A stretch of 64,000 nt of DNA, taken from Suilimivivens aceti (GTDB taxonomy: Bacteria > Bacillota > Clostridia > Lachnospirales > Lachnospiraceae). A program made the position numbers and the translations under genes. The notes under the pieces are model-generated. The model made no database searches. It saw only the letters and a list, made by a program, of their open reading frames with translations, and had not been told where the DNA came from. This document shows positions 8,130 to 17,223 of the stretch, piece after piece (position 1 is the stretch's first letter; the number at the start of each line of letters is the position of its first letter). The DNA is taken from the NCBI RefSeq assembly GCF_025567405.1, contig NZ_JAOQKJ010000011.1, forward strand, positions 22,235 through 86,234, in the 5' to 3' direction.

Positions 8130-8939
8130 TCACTCTTCATTATTCGTATTGCTATCATCTTTCGGCAACCATTTCATGGCATTCTTATAAAAAATACATT
8201 CTTTCTCTTCTTCAGAAAGTTCTGCAAATTCCATTCTTTGCTTCATCATCGGTATATGATGAAGAGGCGTATCTGTCCCAAACAGCAATTTTTCAGCTGT
8301 CACATTCCTTACTGCCCACTCGATCAATCCGTTCAGTATACTTCTTGCGCTGGAAACATCCGTATAGATATTCCCATAGCTTGCCTGTTTGATGGCCCGA
8401 ATCTGATGTCCAATATCTCCATCCGACCCACATCCCAAATGAGCGACAATCACTGAAACCGTTGGATACATATCTGCAAAAGGGACAAATTGTTCCGGCA
8501 TACTGAGCGTTTCTCCGCTATGGGACAATAACAAAGTATGGTTCTCGTTACAAAAAGCAAACACTTCTTTTCCATAGGCTTCGATGGAGTAACCATGGGC
8601 ATCCGGATGAATTTTCACGCCCACACATTTTCGATTCTTTAAGATTTTCTCTGCCTGATGAAAACTTGCAGGCATCAACGGATTTACAATAACCCACTGG
8701 TAAATCCAATCCTGTTCCTCTGCCAACTCTTCCATATAACGATTTGCATCCAAAAGCGCATCTGTGTTGTCCGGAAAAATTCCTTCCATCGGAGAAATAC
8801 AGGCTGCTGTAATTCCCTGTTGTACATAGTTTTTCTTTAATGATTCCAGAGATATTCGATACATCTCTTTTTCCAGATTACTTTGAGGAAACCTCTCCGG
8901 ATTCCCAAAATGCCCATGGATATCGATTGCTTTGTGCAT
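8130..8939 (-). CDS. Amidohydrolase-2 family TIM-barrel metal hydrolase
   Basis: 269 aa. The N-terminus MHKAIDIHGHFG carries the HxH metal motif of the amidohydrolase_2 (ACMSD-like) superfamily; KIHPDAHG near residue 125, SHSGE, AHLGC and FGTDTP near 230 supply the remaining strand-end ligands. The family hydrolyses or decarboxylates small carboxylates and lactones. It is not a standard nan enzyme, so its substrate in this operon is unknown; a modified sialic acid or a side product is possible. Start chosen at ATG 8939 with GGAGAGGAG close upstream; the frame extends 16 codons further with no site. Confidence 0.8.
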   Translation of the reverse strand: MHKAIDIHGHFGNPERFPQSNLEKEMYRISLESLKKNYVQQGITAACISPMEGIFPDNTDALLDANRYMEELAEEQDWIYQWVIVNPLMPASFHQAEKILKNRKCVGVKIHPDAHGYSIEAYGKEVFAFCNENHTLLLSHSGETLSMPEQFVPFADMYPTVSVIVAHLGCGSDGDIGHQIRAIKQASYGNIYTDVSSARSILNGLIEWAVRNVTAEKLLFGTDTPLHHIPMMKQRMEFAELSEEEKECIFYKNAMKWLPKDDSNTNNEE

Positions 8940-9054
8940 AACCGCTCCTCTCCATGTTCCAAAAGCAGGGGAGCATCGCAAAATCATTAAAGCACTACCT
9001 GCATGATTTTCAACACTCCCCGCCTTATTTAAAGCTTATATTTACGATTGTTTC

Positions 9055-10479
9055 CTATTTGTTATAAATGACAGAACCTGCACGTCCCTCATCAATTACC
9101 ACATTTCCTTTTTCAACATAAGCATCCAATGCTTCCTTGGCCGTTTTCTGTCCGGTCAATGCTGCCTGAAGTTCTGGGAACAATACATTTCTCAGTTCAT
9201 TATAACCAGGCATATTATTTGAGAAATTGTAGATATACTGCGCATTTTTGTCATATGCCGGAAGCAGGGGCAGTTCGTCCTTTACCTGTTCTGCTACGCT
9301 GGCACGTACCGGCATCGTATTTTTAGAAGCCAGAACCAATTCCGGATCGGTACATACATACTTAATGAAATCTTTCGAAGCAGCAATTCTGGTCTCATCA
9401 TTGGTATTCATGGCCATGAAACCAGACACATAAGTAAAGGAATTGGGATGTGGATCGCCCGGGATATTAGCCAGTCTTGCATCAAAGCTTTCAATGGCAC
9501 CAGATCCCATATCACTCTTCAGATTCGTATAAAGCGTACTGTTGGTAAAACTTACCGCTATCTGCTTATTCTGGAACATTGCGTTACAGTCGTTTGAAGT
9601 CAGAGATTCTGCACCCGGAACCGTCAGACCATTCTTATACAGATCAAGAATGTACTCCAGAGCCTTTACACCTGCCTCATCATTCACACACAGATGACCG
9701 TTTTCATCAAAGAACGGGCTGCCAAACATTCTCAAATAACTCAGATTCCAAGTGTCTGCCTGATTGTTCATTGCAAACAGAGACATGGGATATACGCCTT
9801 CTAAATTATCTCTCAATCCGGTCAGAATTTCCTTAAACTCGTCTGGAGTCCAGGTTACAATATCATATTCTCCGCCAATCCATTTCTCAAGTCCTGCCTC
9901 TTTGAACATATCGGCATTATAAACCAGAGTACCCGGCATGTGCGCAAATGGGAATACAAAGGTCTCGCCCTCCACCTGACAGTTCTCCCAAATTCCTGCT
10001 GCAATATCTTTTCTGTCATCTTCGCTTATGATATCATCAATCGCCACAATATTCCCCTTATGATAGAACGAAGACATTGTGAATGCGCCTTCGTACACAA
10101 GATCCGGAAGAGTATTGGTCTCGGCTGCCACATTCAGCTTCTCATCACGGGTATCACCGGCAATTACCTCTACATTCACCGTCACATTGGGATGCATAGC
10201 ATTATAGCGCTTTGCAGCTTCCTTAAAGAAACTGTCATAATCAGCTCCCGGCTCATCGCCGCTGAAAACGCCCTTCCAACTGGGGGTCAGCCAAAGAGTC
10301 AAAGAAACCGGTGCTTCTTCATCCCCCTTAGCTGCCTCAGTGTCCGCCGCAGTAGCCGCCTGTGTTCCCGAATCTGCAGCTGTTGTCGAGGTTTCTGTCT
10401 TTCCTCCAGAACCGCAGGCAGTCAAAGACAATACCATCACCGATGTCAATACCGTCGCAAGCAATTTCTTTTTCTTCAT
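9055..10479 (-). CDS. Sugar ABC transporter substrate-binding lipoprotein (CUT1)
   Basis: 474 aa. Type-II signal peptide with lipobox LTAC (Cys22), then a Ser/Thr/Ala-rich linker (about 25-58), then an SBP_bac_1 fold (from about 60). It is tethered outside the membrane and delivers ligand to the permeases at 10524-12259. No ATPase gene is in the operon, as usual for CUT1 systems sharing MsmK/UgpC. The locus implies sialic acid or a relative (for example 2,7-anhydro-Neu5Ac) as ligand, but specificity cannot be read from sequence. GGAGG lies 6 bases before the ATG. Confidence 0.92.
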   Translation of the reverse strand: MKKKKLLATVLTSVMVLSLTACGSGGKTETSTTAADSGTQAATAADTEAAKGDEEAPVSLTLWLTPSWKGVFSGDEPGADYDSFFKEAAKRYNAMHPNVTVNVEVIAGDTRDEKLNVAAETNTLPDLVYEGAFTMSSFYHKGNIVAIDDIISEDDRKDIAAGIWENCQVEGETFVFPFAHMPGTLVYNADMFKEAGLEKWIGGEYDIVTWTPDEFKEILTGLRDNLEGVYPMSLFAMNNQADTWNLSYLRMFGSPFFDENGHLCVNDEAGVKALEYILDLYKNGLTVPGAESLTSNDCNAMFQNKQIAVSFTNSTLYTNLKSDMGSGAIESFDARLANIPGDPHPNSFTYVSGFMAMNTNDETRIAASKDFIKYVCTDPELVLASKNTMPVRASVAEQVKDELPLLPAYDKNAQYIYNFSNNMPGYNELRNVLFPELQAALTGQKTAKEALDAYVEKGNVVIDEGRAGSVIYNK

Positions 10480-10523
10480 AAAAAATCCTCCTTTTTATTA
10501 TTTATTAATATTACTAACTTTCA

Positions 10524-11375
10524 TTATTCTTTTACCGATCCCATGGTAATACCGGCAGTAAAGTATCTTTGGAAAATCATAAAGATAATAAGCATGGGAA
10601 TCGCTGCCACTGCTGCGCCTGCCATTTTATACCCATAGTTAGGACTGATTTCCTGCATAATACTGGCCGTACCAACCATCAAAGTCATCATGTCCTTACT
10701 TCTGGCAATCAGCATCTGCCACAAATAATCATTCCATATATTTACAAAATTCAGAATGAATAGTGCTCCGATACCCGGTTTCACAATCGGAATAATCAAC
10801 GTTGCGAAAATCTTAAATTCACTAGCTCCGTCTAATTTACCTGATTCCCGGATGGAATCCGGAACCGTATCAAAGAAACCTTTTAACAGGAACACACCAA
10901 ACGTACTGGCCACGTTTGGCAGAATCATTCCCGAATACGTATCACTCAGATCCAACTTCGTAATAATCTGAAACAGCGGCACGATGAAAATTTCCTTTGG
11001 GATCATCAATGCTCCGATAAATACGGCATAAATCAGCATCCGTCCCTTAAACCGCAGTTTCGAAACCGAATATGCCGCCAACGAAGAACAGAGAACCACC
11101 AAAAGCGTCGTCGTCAGAGCCACTAAAAAGCTGTTAAATGCCCATCGAAATGCTGGCTGTCCCTTAAAAAGATCCACATAGTTCTGATACCGGAAGGTTT
11201 TCGGCCACCAGTCCGGAGGCATCTTAAAGATCTCTGCCGAGGACTTAAAGGAACTTGTAATCAGGTAGTAGAATGGAAACAAGTTAACTATCGCATATAA
11301 CAGCACCAAAATATTCACAAACAGATCCAACGGCTCCATATGCTTTAGTTTCTGGAAAAAGTTTTTCTTCTTCAC
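10524..11375 (-). CDS. ABC sugar permease, MalG/AraQ type
   Basis: 283 aa, six predicted membrane helices beginning at LDLFVNILVLLYAIVNLFPFYYL. The cytoplasmic coupling loop (EAA motif) is ESGKLDGASEFKIF near residue 185, followed by IIPIVKPGI. C-terminal motif YFTAGITMGSVKE is typical of this permease class. Its start overlaps the stop of the partner permease by 4 bases, and the lipoprotein gene follows after 44 bases. It forms the membrane channel with the protein encoded at 11372-12259. Confidence 0.93.
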   Translation of the reverse strand: MKKKNFFQKLKHMEPLDLFVNILVLLYAIVNLFPFYYLITSSFKSSAEIFKMPPDWWPKTFRYQNYVDLFKGQPAFRWAFNSFLVALTTTLLVVLCSSLAAYSVSKLRFKGRMLIYAVFIGALMIPKEIFIVPLFQIITKLDLSDTYSGMILPNVASTFGVFLLKGFFDTVPDSIRESGKLDGASEFKIFATLIIPIVKPGIGALFILNFVNIWNDYLWQMLIARSKDMMTLMVGTASIMQEISPNYGYKMAGAAVAAIPMLIIFMIFQRYFTAGITMGSVKE

Positions 11376-12259
11376 TTTTTATCCTCCTTTCCACTCATAG
11401 ATGCAAACAGAGGAAGTGCAATAATAACTGCCATAATAAACATCAGTACACCGACGGCTGCAGCAATGTTTTTCTTGTTATAATTAAACGCATTTCGGTA
11501 CAGATAATACATCATCGACATAGACGCATTATTCGGTCCTCCGTCGGACAACAGTTGGATAATAACAAACAACTTCAATATGGAAATGACAGTTGTTACC
11601 GTTAAATATAATGTAGTAGCCTTTACCAACGGAATAATAATCTTCAGAGAAATCTGAAGCTTACTTGCACCATCCACCCTTGCAGCCTCTAACATTTCCC
11701 CGGAAATTCCGTTCATGGTTGCCACATACATAATAACGCAAGTACCAACGCTGGCTACAATGGTTACAAATGCGATAACCCACAGCACTGTTTTTGGATT
11801 TCCCAAAAGATTGATGGTTCCGGAACTTGCCTTCCCCAAATAGTAATTCACCAGACCATTTGCAGGATTTAATAAGAACTTCCAAACCATACCCATTACA
11901 ACTGCTGAAACGATAACCGGTAAATAAATGCTGCTGCGAACAAAAGAAACATAACGAGGACTCTTGTCAAAAATCGCCAGTGATATAATCATACCCAGAA
12001 GGAGCATTCCTCCCGTTACCACTACAACCAGAAAAACGGTATTCAACACACTTTTCTGAAAAAACGGATCCTGAAACAACGTTATGTAATTCTGCAAACC
12101 CACAAAGGTATTCTCTACTGCAGTCGTCTTATAAAGGCTTATCCGAAATCCTTCAAAAATAGGATAAATGGTAAACACTGCAAAAAACAGAAGCTGCGGT
12201 AAAACAAACAAAAAACCCGCTATGGATTCACTTCGAAGCTTTTTCTTCCTTTTTGTCAT
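11372..12259 (-). CDS. ABC sugar permease, MalF/UgpA type
   Basis: 295 aa, six predicted membrane helices; the first follows a basic N-terminus (TKRKKKLRSESIAG). Coupling motif EAARVDGASKLQI is near residue 195 and matches the EAA---G consensus well, followed by IIPLVKATT. AAAGGAG stands just before ATG 12259. It pairs with the MalG-type permease it overlaps. Placement directly after nanA ties the importer to sialic-acid use. Confidence 0.93.
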   Translation of the reverse strand: MTKRKKKLRSESIAGFLFVLPQLLFFAVFTIYPIFEGFRISLYKTTAVENTFVGLQNYITLFQDPFFQKSVLNTVFLVVVVTGGMLLLGMIISLAIFDKSPRYVSFVRSSIYLPVIVSAVVMGMVWKFLLNPANGLVNYYLGKASSGTINLLGNPKTVLWVIAFVTIVASVGTCVIMYVATMNGISGEMLEAARVDGASKLQISLKIIIPLVKATTLYLTVTTVISILKLFVIIQLLSDGGPNNASMSMMYYLYRNAFNYNKKNIAAAVGVLMFIMAVIIALPLFASMSGKEDKK

Positions 12260-12291
12260 ACTTCACTTCTCCTTTGAAATATGGTTGTTCA

Positions 12292-13209
12292 TCAGCAATA
12301 CTTTGAAATTGCCTCATCAATCATTTTTACACATCTTTCGACATGAACCATATCCTCTTCAAAAAGTCCTGACAACGGCTTTCGAACTCCACCCAATTCG
12401 ATTCCTTCTCTTCTTTTTATGATTTCCTTGATAGCCGCATACATATTGCCCTTGCAGGAACACATCTCATAAATAATCTTGTCTGCATCGTACTGAATCG
12501 GACAGGCTTTCTCATATTCTCCCTTTTTGCACAGCTCAAAAATCTTCAGATACAGTTCCGGCATCACGCCGTAGGTGCCGCCGATGGCTCCGTCTGCTCC
12601 GATAGCCAGGCCGCCGACAAGCTGCTCGTCCGGTCCATTAAATACTGCAAAATCATTTCCGCCGTACATCTTAAACATCTGGATATCCTGAATCGGCATA
12701 GAACTGTTCTTTACACCCGCCACTCTGGGATTTTTCAGCATTTCATGAAACAGCGGCATCGTAAGCGCCGTTCCTGCCAACTGTGGAATATTATAAATAA
12801 TAAAATCCGTATCAGGCGCCGCTGATGAGATATCGTTCCAATACTGTGCAATAGAATGCTCTGGAAGATGGAAGTAGATAGGCGGAATCGACGCTACCGC
12901 ATCGACGCCATGCTTCTGTGCATGAGCTGCCAGTTCACAGCTGTCTTCCGTATTATTGCACGCAACATGTGCAATCACGGTCATTTTACCCTTGGCAACC
13001 TCCATTAAGGCTTCCAACTGTTTTTTTCTTTCCTCCACTCTCTGATAAATACATTCTCCGGAAGAACCTCCTACATAAACACCCTTCACACCCTTTTTAA
13101 CCAGATACTCTGCCCAGGCCTGTGTATGATCTACGCTGACGGTACCGTCCTCTGCATAACATGCGTAAAATGCCGGAATAATTCCCTGATACTTGCTGAT
13201 GTCTCTCAT
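12292..13209 (-). CDS. nanA: N-acetylneuraminate lyase NanA
   Basis: 305-aa TIM-barrel aldolase that splits Neu5Ac into ManNAc and pyruvate. The carboxylate-binding GGSSGE (47-52), the catalytic tyrosine in IIYNIPQ (Y139) and the Schiff-base lysine in GVKNSS (K167) are all present, with the lyase-type YNIP and AIGADGAIGGTYG segments. Length is normal. It lies between a second DapA/NanA-family gene and the permeases; GGAG precedes the start. Its product ManNAc feeds NanK and NanE, encoded on the other strand. Confidence 0.93.
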   Translation of the reverse strand: MRDISKYQGIIPAFYACYAEDGTVSVDHTQAWAEYLVKKGVKGVYVGGSSGECIYQRVEERKKQLEALMEVAKGKMTVIAHVACNNTEDSCELAAHAQKHGVDAVASIPPIYFHLPEHSIAQYWNDISSAAPDTDFIIYNIPQLAGTALTMPLFHEMLKNPRVAGVKNSSMPIQDIQMFKMYGGNDFAVFNGPDEQLVGGLAIGADGAIGGTYGVMPELYLKIFELCKKGEYEKACPIQYDADKIIYEMCSCKGNMYAAIKEIIKRREGIELGGVRKPLSGLFEEDMVHVERCVKMIDEAISKYC

Positions 13210-13244
13210 TGTGTTTTTCTCCTTCTTTTATCACATATTCTTAA

Positions 13245-14162
13245 TTATTCAAACCAACTCGGAAGCTGTTCTTTCATCTTACGGAAATAATGATCTACCT
13301 GCTCATCGGAAAAAGTCTGATACGGCGGATAGAGCCGCATCGGAAATTCTGGAATCGAAGCTTTTGCATATAACTTATCATAAGCTGCATTGATTACAGG
13401 CGTATTGCAGGTCTCAAAGAGAATTTCCTGAGAAACAGCCACTTCCTTTTCCAGCGCAACAAGAGTATCGATATCCTTTTCGACACCGGCCTGATACAGC
13501 TTCCATGCCGTCGGAAGATGCGAAGAAATACTGGAAAACAACATACTGCATTCTCCGAAAAGGCAACCATATCCATAGCCATATTCGCTTAATACAAACT
13601 GAATGGGTGTCTCTGCCCTGACCACATTGATAACATCTTCCAACGAATCGTTCATAAATTTCACAGCTGCAAGATTCGGGATCTCCTTTGCAAGTCGAAT
13701 ATAATCCTTTGCACGAAGCAGTTTTTTCGAACGTCCTCCGTTGTTATAATGCATAAATTTACAATCGGGAAATGGATCGCACACCTGATGGAAGAAAATA
13801 TCCACTTCCTTATCGGTCAGCGCTCCCCAGGAGGGAAATGAAATCTGGAAATCTCTGGCTCCAAGATCGTATGCGATCTCCAAACGTCTGAGAATCTGTG
13901 TTGCCGAAAGACAAATCACTCCCACAATGGGCGTTGTATCTGTTCCGGATAATTCGTCGATGAATGTTTTGGTTATCTCAGTAAACTCTTCGTCATTTAC
14001 AGCATAACCTTCTCCGGCTGTCCCAAAAATGTACACATACTTCAAACCGCCTTCTGCCAGATTTCTGACACCCTTACGAAATAACGCTTCATCAAACGAA
14101 AAATCCTCTTTCCAGGGAATCAAAGCCGCTCCTAATCCCATTCTTGAATATCTCTTTTTCAT
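13245..14162 (-). CDS. Second DapA/NanA-superfamily aldolase
   Basis: 305-aa member of the dihydrodipicolinate synthase / sialate lyase superfamily, clearly diverged from the NanA beside it. It keeps the carboxylate loop GTAGEG (47-52), the proton-relay tyrosine in HYNNGG (Y139) and the Schiff-base lysine in AVKFMND (K168), so it should be catalytically competent. The N-terminus (GLGAALIPWKEDFSFDE) and the HYNNGG segment are unlike lyases. It may process another 2-keto-3-deoxy acid or an altered sialic acid. GGAG lies before the ATG, and nanA follows after 35 bases. Confidence 0.85.
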   Translation of the reverse strand: MKKRYSRMGLGAALIPWKEDFSFDEALFRKGVRNLAEGGLKYVYIFGTAGEGYAVNDEEFTEITKTFIDELSGTDTTPIVGVICLSATQILRRLEIAYDLGARDFQISFPSWGALTDKEVDIFFHQVCDPFPDCKFMHYNNGGRSKKLLRAKDYIRLAKEIPNLAAVKFMNDSLEDVINVVRAETPIQFVLSEYGYGYGCLFGECSMLFSSISSHLPTAWKLYQAGVEKDIDTLVALEKEVAVSQEILFETCNTPVINAAYDKLYAKASIPEFPMRLYPPYQTFSDEQVDHYFRKMKEQLPSWFE

Positions 14163-14201
14163 CTTTCTTCTCCTCTCTCGTAACTTTCTCTTATAAACGG
14201 C

Positions 14202-15371
14202 TTACGAAAACGTCTTTCTAAGCCGCAGCATCGCTTCTTCTAAACGAAAACGGGGGCAGGCACATACCATACGAACAAAGGATTCTCCTCCTTCTATAAA
14301 TTCATCACCCCGTGTCACCGCAATATGAGCCTCATTGACAATTTTATCAATGATTTCATCCTGGCTAAGCCCCGTTTCCCGAAAATCCAACCATAAAAAG
14401 TAGGTGGCTTCCGGAACATAGGCATGAATGGCCGGTATATATTTCTTAATATAATCTACCGCATATTCTGCATTGGACAGAAGATAACTTTGTAACGCGT
14501 CTACCCACTCTCCTCCATTTTCATAACCGCCGATCATAGCTTCGATACCCAGGGTATTTTTTACCTTCAGGCCAGAAGCTAAAAGCTTCTTCTGAAAACG
14601 TTGGCGAAGCTCTTTGTTTTTCATGATCGCATAGGCCGTACATAAGCCTGCAATATTAAACGTCTTAGTCGGGGAATATAAGGCAATTCCGATCTCTCTC
14701 GCTTTCTCATTTCCGGTTCCAAATAGTGGTGTAAAAGAATGCGTCAATGTCATATCTGCATGAATTTCATCGGACAACAGATATACTTGATAACGAAAAC
14801 ACAAATCAATTAATTGTGAAAGTTCTTCCCTGCTCCAGATACGTCCTGTAGGATTATGGGGAGAACATAAGATAAACATGGTGACCCGTTCCTCAGACAT
14901 CTGTTTTTCCATAAGTTCAAAATCCATGTACCAGAAATCCCCACTTCTTTTCAAAGGAGAGGGCACCAGCGTTCTTTCATTATGATTTACTGCATTTTCA
15001 AAGGCGTGATAGCCCGGAGCAGAAATCAAAATGCTGTCGCCTTTTTCTGTAAATGCCTGAATGGCCATAGAAACGCCGCCCAACACGCTGGCAACCGGCA
15101 CAATCTCTTCAAAGGATAACTCCTGATGAAGTCTTGTCTTGTGCCATTGAATAATACTCTTCTGATAACGCTCTGGCATCTTCATATATCCAAAAATCGG
15201 ATGTTCCATACGTTTTTGGATGGCATCCATAATAGCTTTAGGGCAGGCAAAATCCATATCCGCCGTCCACATGGGCAACATATCGTCTGCTTCGACAGAA
15301 TAAGGAATATCATCCCATTTACTGCTGTCTGTATTCCGACGATCAATATCTGCATCAAACGAATACATCAT
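14202..15371 (-). CDS. MalY/PatB-type PLP-dependent aminotransferase / C-S lyase
   Basis: 389-aa fold-type I PLP enzyme of the MalY/PatB group (cystathionine beta-lyase-like). Recognisable features are LPMWTADMDF (32-41), NPTGRIWSREEL (173-184), DEIHADM (201-207) and the PLP lysine in YSPTKTFN (K236). It is the first gene of the leftward nan operon, with AGGAGG 6 bases before the ATG. E. coli MalY has both C-S lyase and regulatory roles, but nothing here shows which applies. It is not part of known sialate pathways; an amino-sugar or sulfur link is speculation. Confidence 0.85.
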   Translation of the reverse strand: MMYSFDADIDRRNTDSSKWDDIPYSVEADDMLPMWTADMDFACPKAIMDAIQKRMEHPIFGYMKMPERYQKSIIQWHKTRLHQELSFEEIVPVASVLGGVSMAIQAFTEKGDSILISAPGYHAFENAVNHNERTLVPSPLKRSGDFWYMDFELMEKQMSEERVTMFILCSPHNPTGRIWSREELSQLIDLCFRYQVYLLSDEIHADMTLTHSFTPLFGTGNEKAREIGIALYSPTKTFNIAGLCTAYAIMKNKELRQRFQKKLLASGLKVKNTLGIEAMIGGYENGGEWVDALQSYLLSNAEYAVDYIKKYIPAIHAYVPEATYFLWLDFRETGLSQDEIIDKIVNEAHIAVTRGDEFIEGGESFVRMVCACPRFRLEEAMLRLRKTFS

Positions 15372-15553
15372 TTCTCACCTCCTTTTTTCTTATCATAACA
15401 TAAACATTTTTATTTTCAACATGTCTTCACATAATTAAAAATACTTTCATCATTTTGTTGTATTTACACAATTATTTTTCATTATTCAAAAATATTATGT
15501 GTATTATAAACAATCTTTTGAATATTCTTTCTCAAGAGAACCGATTTACGGTT
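15372..15553 (-). promoter_or_regulatory. Leader/promoter region of the leftward nan operon
   Basis: A+T-rich 182-base space upstream of the eleven-gene operon. On the minus strand TATAAT (15503-15508 on +) is a good -10, but no consensus -35 lies at the proper distance, suggesting an activated or weak promoter. ATGAAAG at 15444-15450 matches one arm of the palindrome before nanE and could be a weaker RpiR site. No terminator or riboswitch is seen. Confidence 0.4.
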
Positions 15554-16049
15554 CTAAAACACATCTGCATACCAATCCCCAAAATGAACCTCCCGCTCAT
15601 TCTGCTTATAGGCAATAGAGGGCTGATCCTCTTCTTTCGCTACCTCCACAGCCTCTGTAAAGCGGCAGGCACAGCGAATGAAACGAAGATCGTTGGCTTC
15701 TACCCAGGCGATAATATCTTCTTCACGAATCAGATACAAAGAACGGATCAGTTCCATCCCCGGAAAATTAGTGCTGTGAAGTTTGGACATCATAGTCTGA
15801 ATCTGCCCCATACAGCATTCCCGTGAGAATGTTTTCGATTACATCATCAAAATGATGACCAAAAGCGATCTTATTGCAGCCCAGTTTTTCCGCCTCGCTG
15901 TAGAGACAGCCCCCCGCATACGTGCGCAAAGATAACAGGGCGAAAAAGTTCCTGAAACAGCTTTGCCATCACCATAGAATCTTTCCCGCTGGAGCTGCAC
16001 ACAGCAACCCGGTCTCCATCCTGAATCATCTGGTACTCATACCTTCTGT
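15554..16049 (-). pseudogene. Broken TtcA-like tRNA thiolase (PP-loop ATPase)
   Basis: Pieces of a TtcA-family protein occur in three frames. The N-terminal fragment has EYQMIQDGDRVAV and the PP-loop-like SSSGKDS. A middle fragment reads CLYSEAEKLGCNKIAFGHHFDDVIENIL. The C-terminal fragment has KLHSTNFPGMELIRSLYLIREEDI. Frameshifts fall near 15910 and 15811. The central part that normally carries a CxxC pair is missing. The live enzyme thiolates cytidine 32 in tRNA. It is cut by a tyrosine-recombinase remnant at its 5' end, which suggests insertion-associated loss. Confidence 0.85.
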
Positions 16050-16280
16050 GTAAGAGCACTCGAGCAGATGCAGGCAAAAGGATTTGACCTGTATACATTC
16101 CTGCCATTACTTTCGGTATATCTCGGGCATAAGCACATAACCGAGACAGAATACTATCTGAGGATGCTTGATGAACATTTTGACTCCATCCTTGACAAGT
16201 CGTCATCCTACACCCCGGAGTTATTCCCAAAATACAGCCCTGTTCAATCCTCATTTGCAAAAATTAATTTACAGAGATAG
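16050..16280 (+). pseudogene. C-terminal stump of a tyrosine recombinase/integrase
   Basis: The frame VRALEQMQAKGFDLYT then LLSVYLGHKHITETEYYLR matches the end of a phage-integrase-family catalytic domain: the LGH motif and the nucleophilic tyrosine in the TEYYLR segment. The upstream catalytic part (first Arg and HxxR) is absent and the sequence begins at the break in the ttcA-like gene. The reading frame ends normally at TAG 16280. It is a relic of a mobile element bordering the nan region. Confidence 0.75.
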
Positions 16281-16328
16281 TTTATTCTAATTCTTTAATT
16301 TTTTCTTTGAATATAGGAATTTGCTATG

Positions 16329-16347
16329 TACAAAAATGTATTTTGTA
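16329..16347. promoter_or_regulatory. 19-bp palindrome upstream of SDR gene
   Basis: TACAAAA (16329-16335), 5-base centre, TTTTGTA (16341-16347). Perfect 7-bp arms in an A+T-rich leader about 80 bases upstream of the SDR-like gene. It is a candidate operator; no matching regulator is encoded next to it. Confidence 0.4.
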
Positions 16348-16426
16348 TGCTATTATCGTATTGTACTGATTTGTATTTTTCCATACTTATTATATAAATA
16401 ATATATTCACGATTATGGAGAAAATT

Positions 16427-17209
16427 ATGAAATACAGATATTGCCGCTGGATCGCCCTGTTCACGGGTGCTTCCGCTGGACTTTGTCCTGAATTTATGAA
16501 TGCCATCTATGCTGATTCCAGATACGGCCTGATCAGAGAGGTCTGGCTTATTGATAAAGACCTGAAGGCTATGCAGTCCATTGCGGACCGCTTTCCGGGG
16601 AAAAAGGTCAGAATGATCCTTCTGGATCTGTCTGATCTGCAGCAGATCAAAAGCTTTTCCCTTCTTTTAAAGACTTATGATCCCTATATCAGACTCATGA
16701 TCAACAATATTTCCCAGGAGTCTATTGGTAACTTCACTGATTACAGTGCACAGGATATAGAGGCTCTTATAAATATTAATGCCACAGCCCCCGTTCTTCT
16801 TTTGAAGCTCTGTCAGCCTCATATCATGATCGGGTCTGTGGTCATCATGTTCTCCTCTGCCGGCAGCATTGTGCCACTGGATGACAACGGTCTCTTTGGC
16901 TCTGCCAAGCAGTTCTGTTATTATTTCTCGCTTTCCATTTTTCACGAGCTGATGTGGGATGGCATCCGGATCATGGCTGCCTGTCCGGGACATATGGACG
17001 ATATGAAGCTCCGTAATAAAGAAAGGCGCAGCTATCGTATGAATCCCCTTCCCGTCACGAACAACCAGCGGCTGGCTGCCAACATCCTGAAGCATGCAGA
17101 AAACGGAAAAGCCTCCTATACTCCTGGGCTTTTTTACAAAATTTATCGTTTTATAGTACGTTTTGGCTCCCATGAGAAGCTGATGGAAAATTCCTACCGT
17201 TTCTATTGA
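16427..17209 (+). CDS. Short-chain dehydrogenase-like protein with altered active site
   Basis: 260-aa Rossmann-fold SDR. The nucleotide loop TGASAGL is near residues 14-20, the acidic LLDLSD segment binds the cofactor rim, and INNISQ replaces NNAG. The active-site YxxxK reads FGSAK: lysine stays but the tyrosine is phenylalanine. The serine-bearing FSSAGS and CPG motifs are kept. Loss of the acid/base tyrosine suggests weak or no redox activity, or a binding role. Start chosen at ATG 16427, with GGAG 6 bases upstream, rather than ATG 16415 that overlaps this site. It converges on the feo cluster. Confidence 0.75.
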   Translation: MKYRYCRWIALFTGASAGLCPEFMNAIYADSRYGLIREVWLIDKDLKAMQSIADRFPGKKVRMILLDLSDLQQIKSFSLLLKTYDPYIRLMINNISQESIGNFTDYSAQDIEALININATAPVLLLKLCQPHIMIGSVVIMFSSAGSIVPLDDNGLFGSAKQFCYYFSLSIFHELMWDGIRIMAACPGHMDDMKLRNKERRSYRMNPLPVTNNQRLAANILKHAENGKASYTPGLFYKIYRFIVRFGSHEKLMENSYRFY

Positions 17210-17223
17210 CTTCCACCGGCAGG

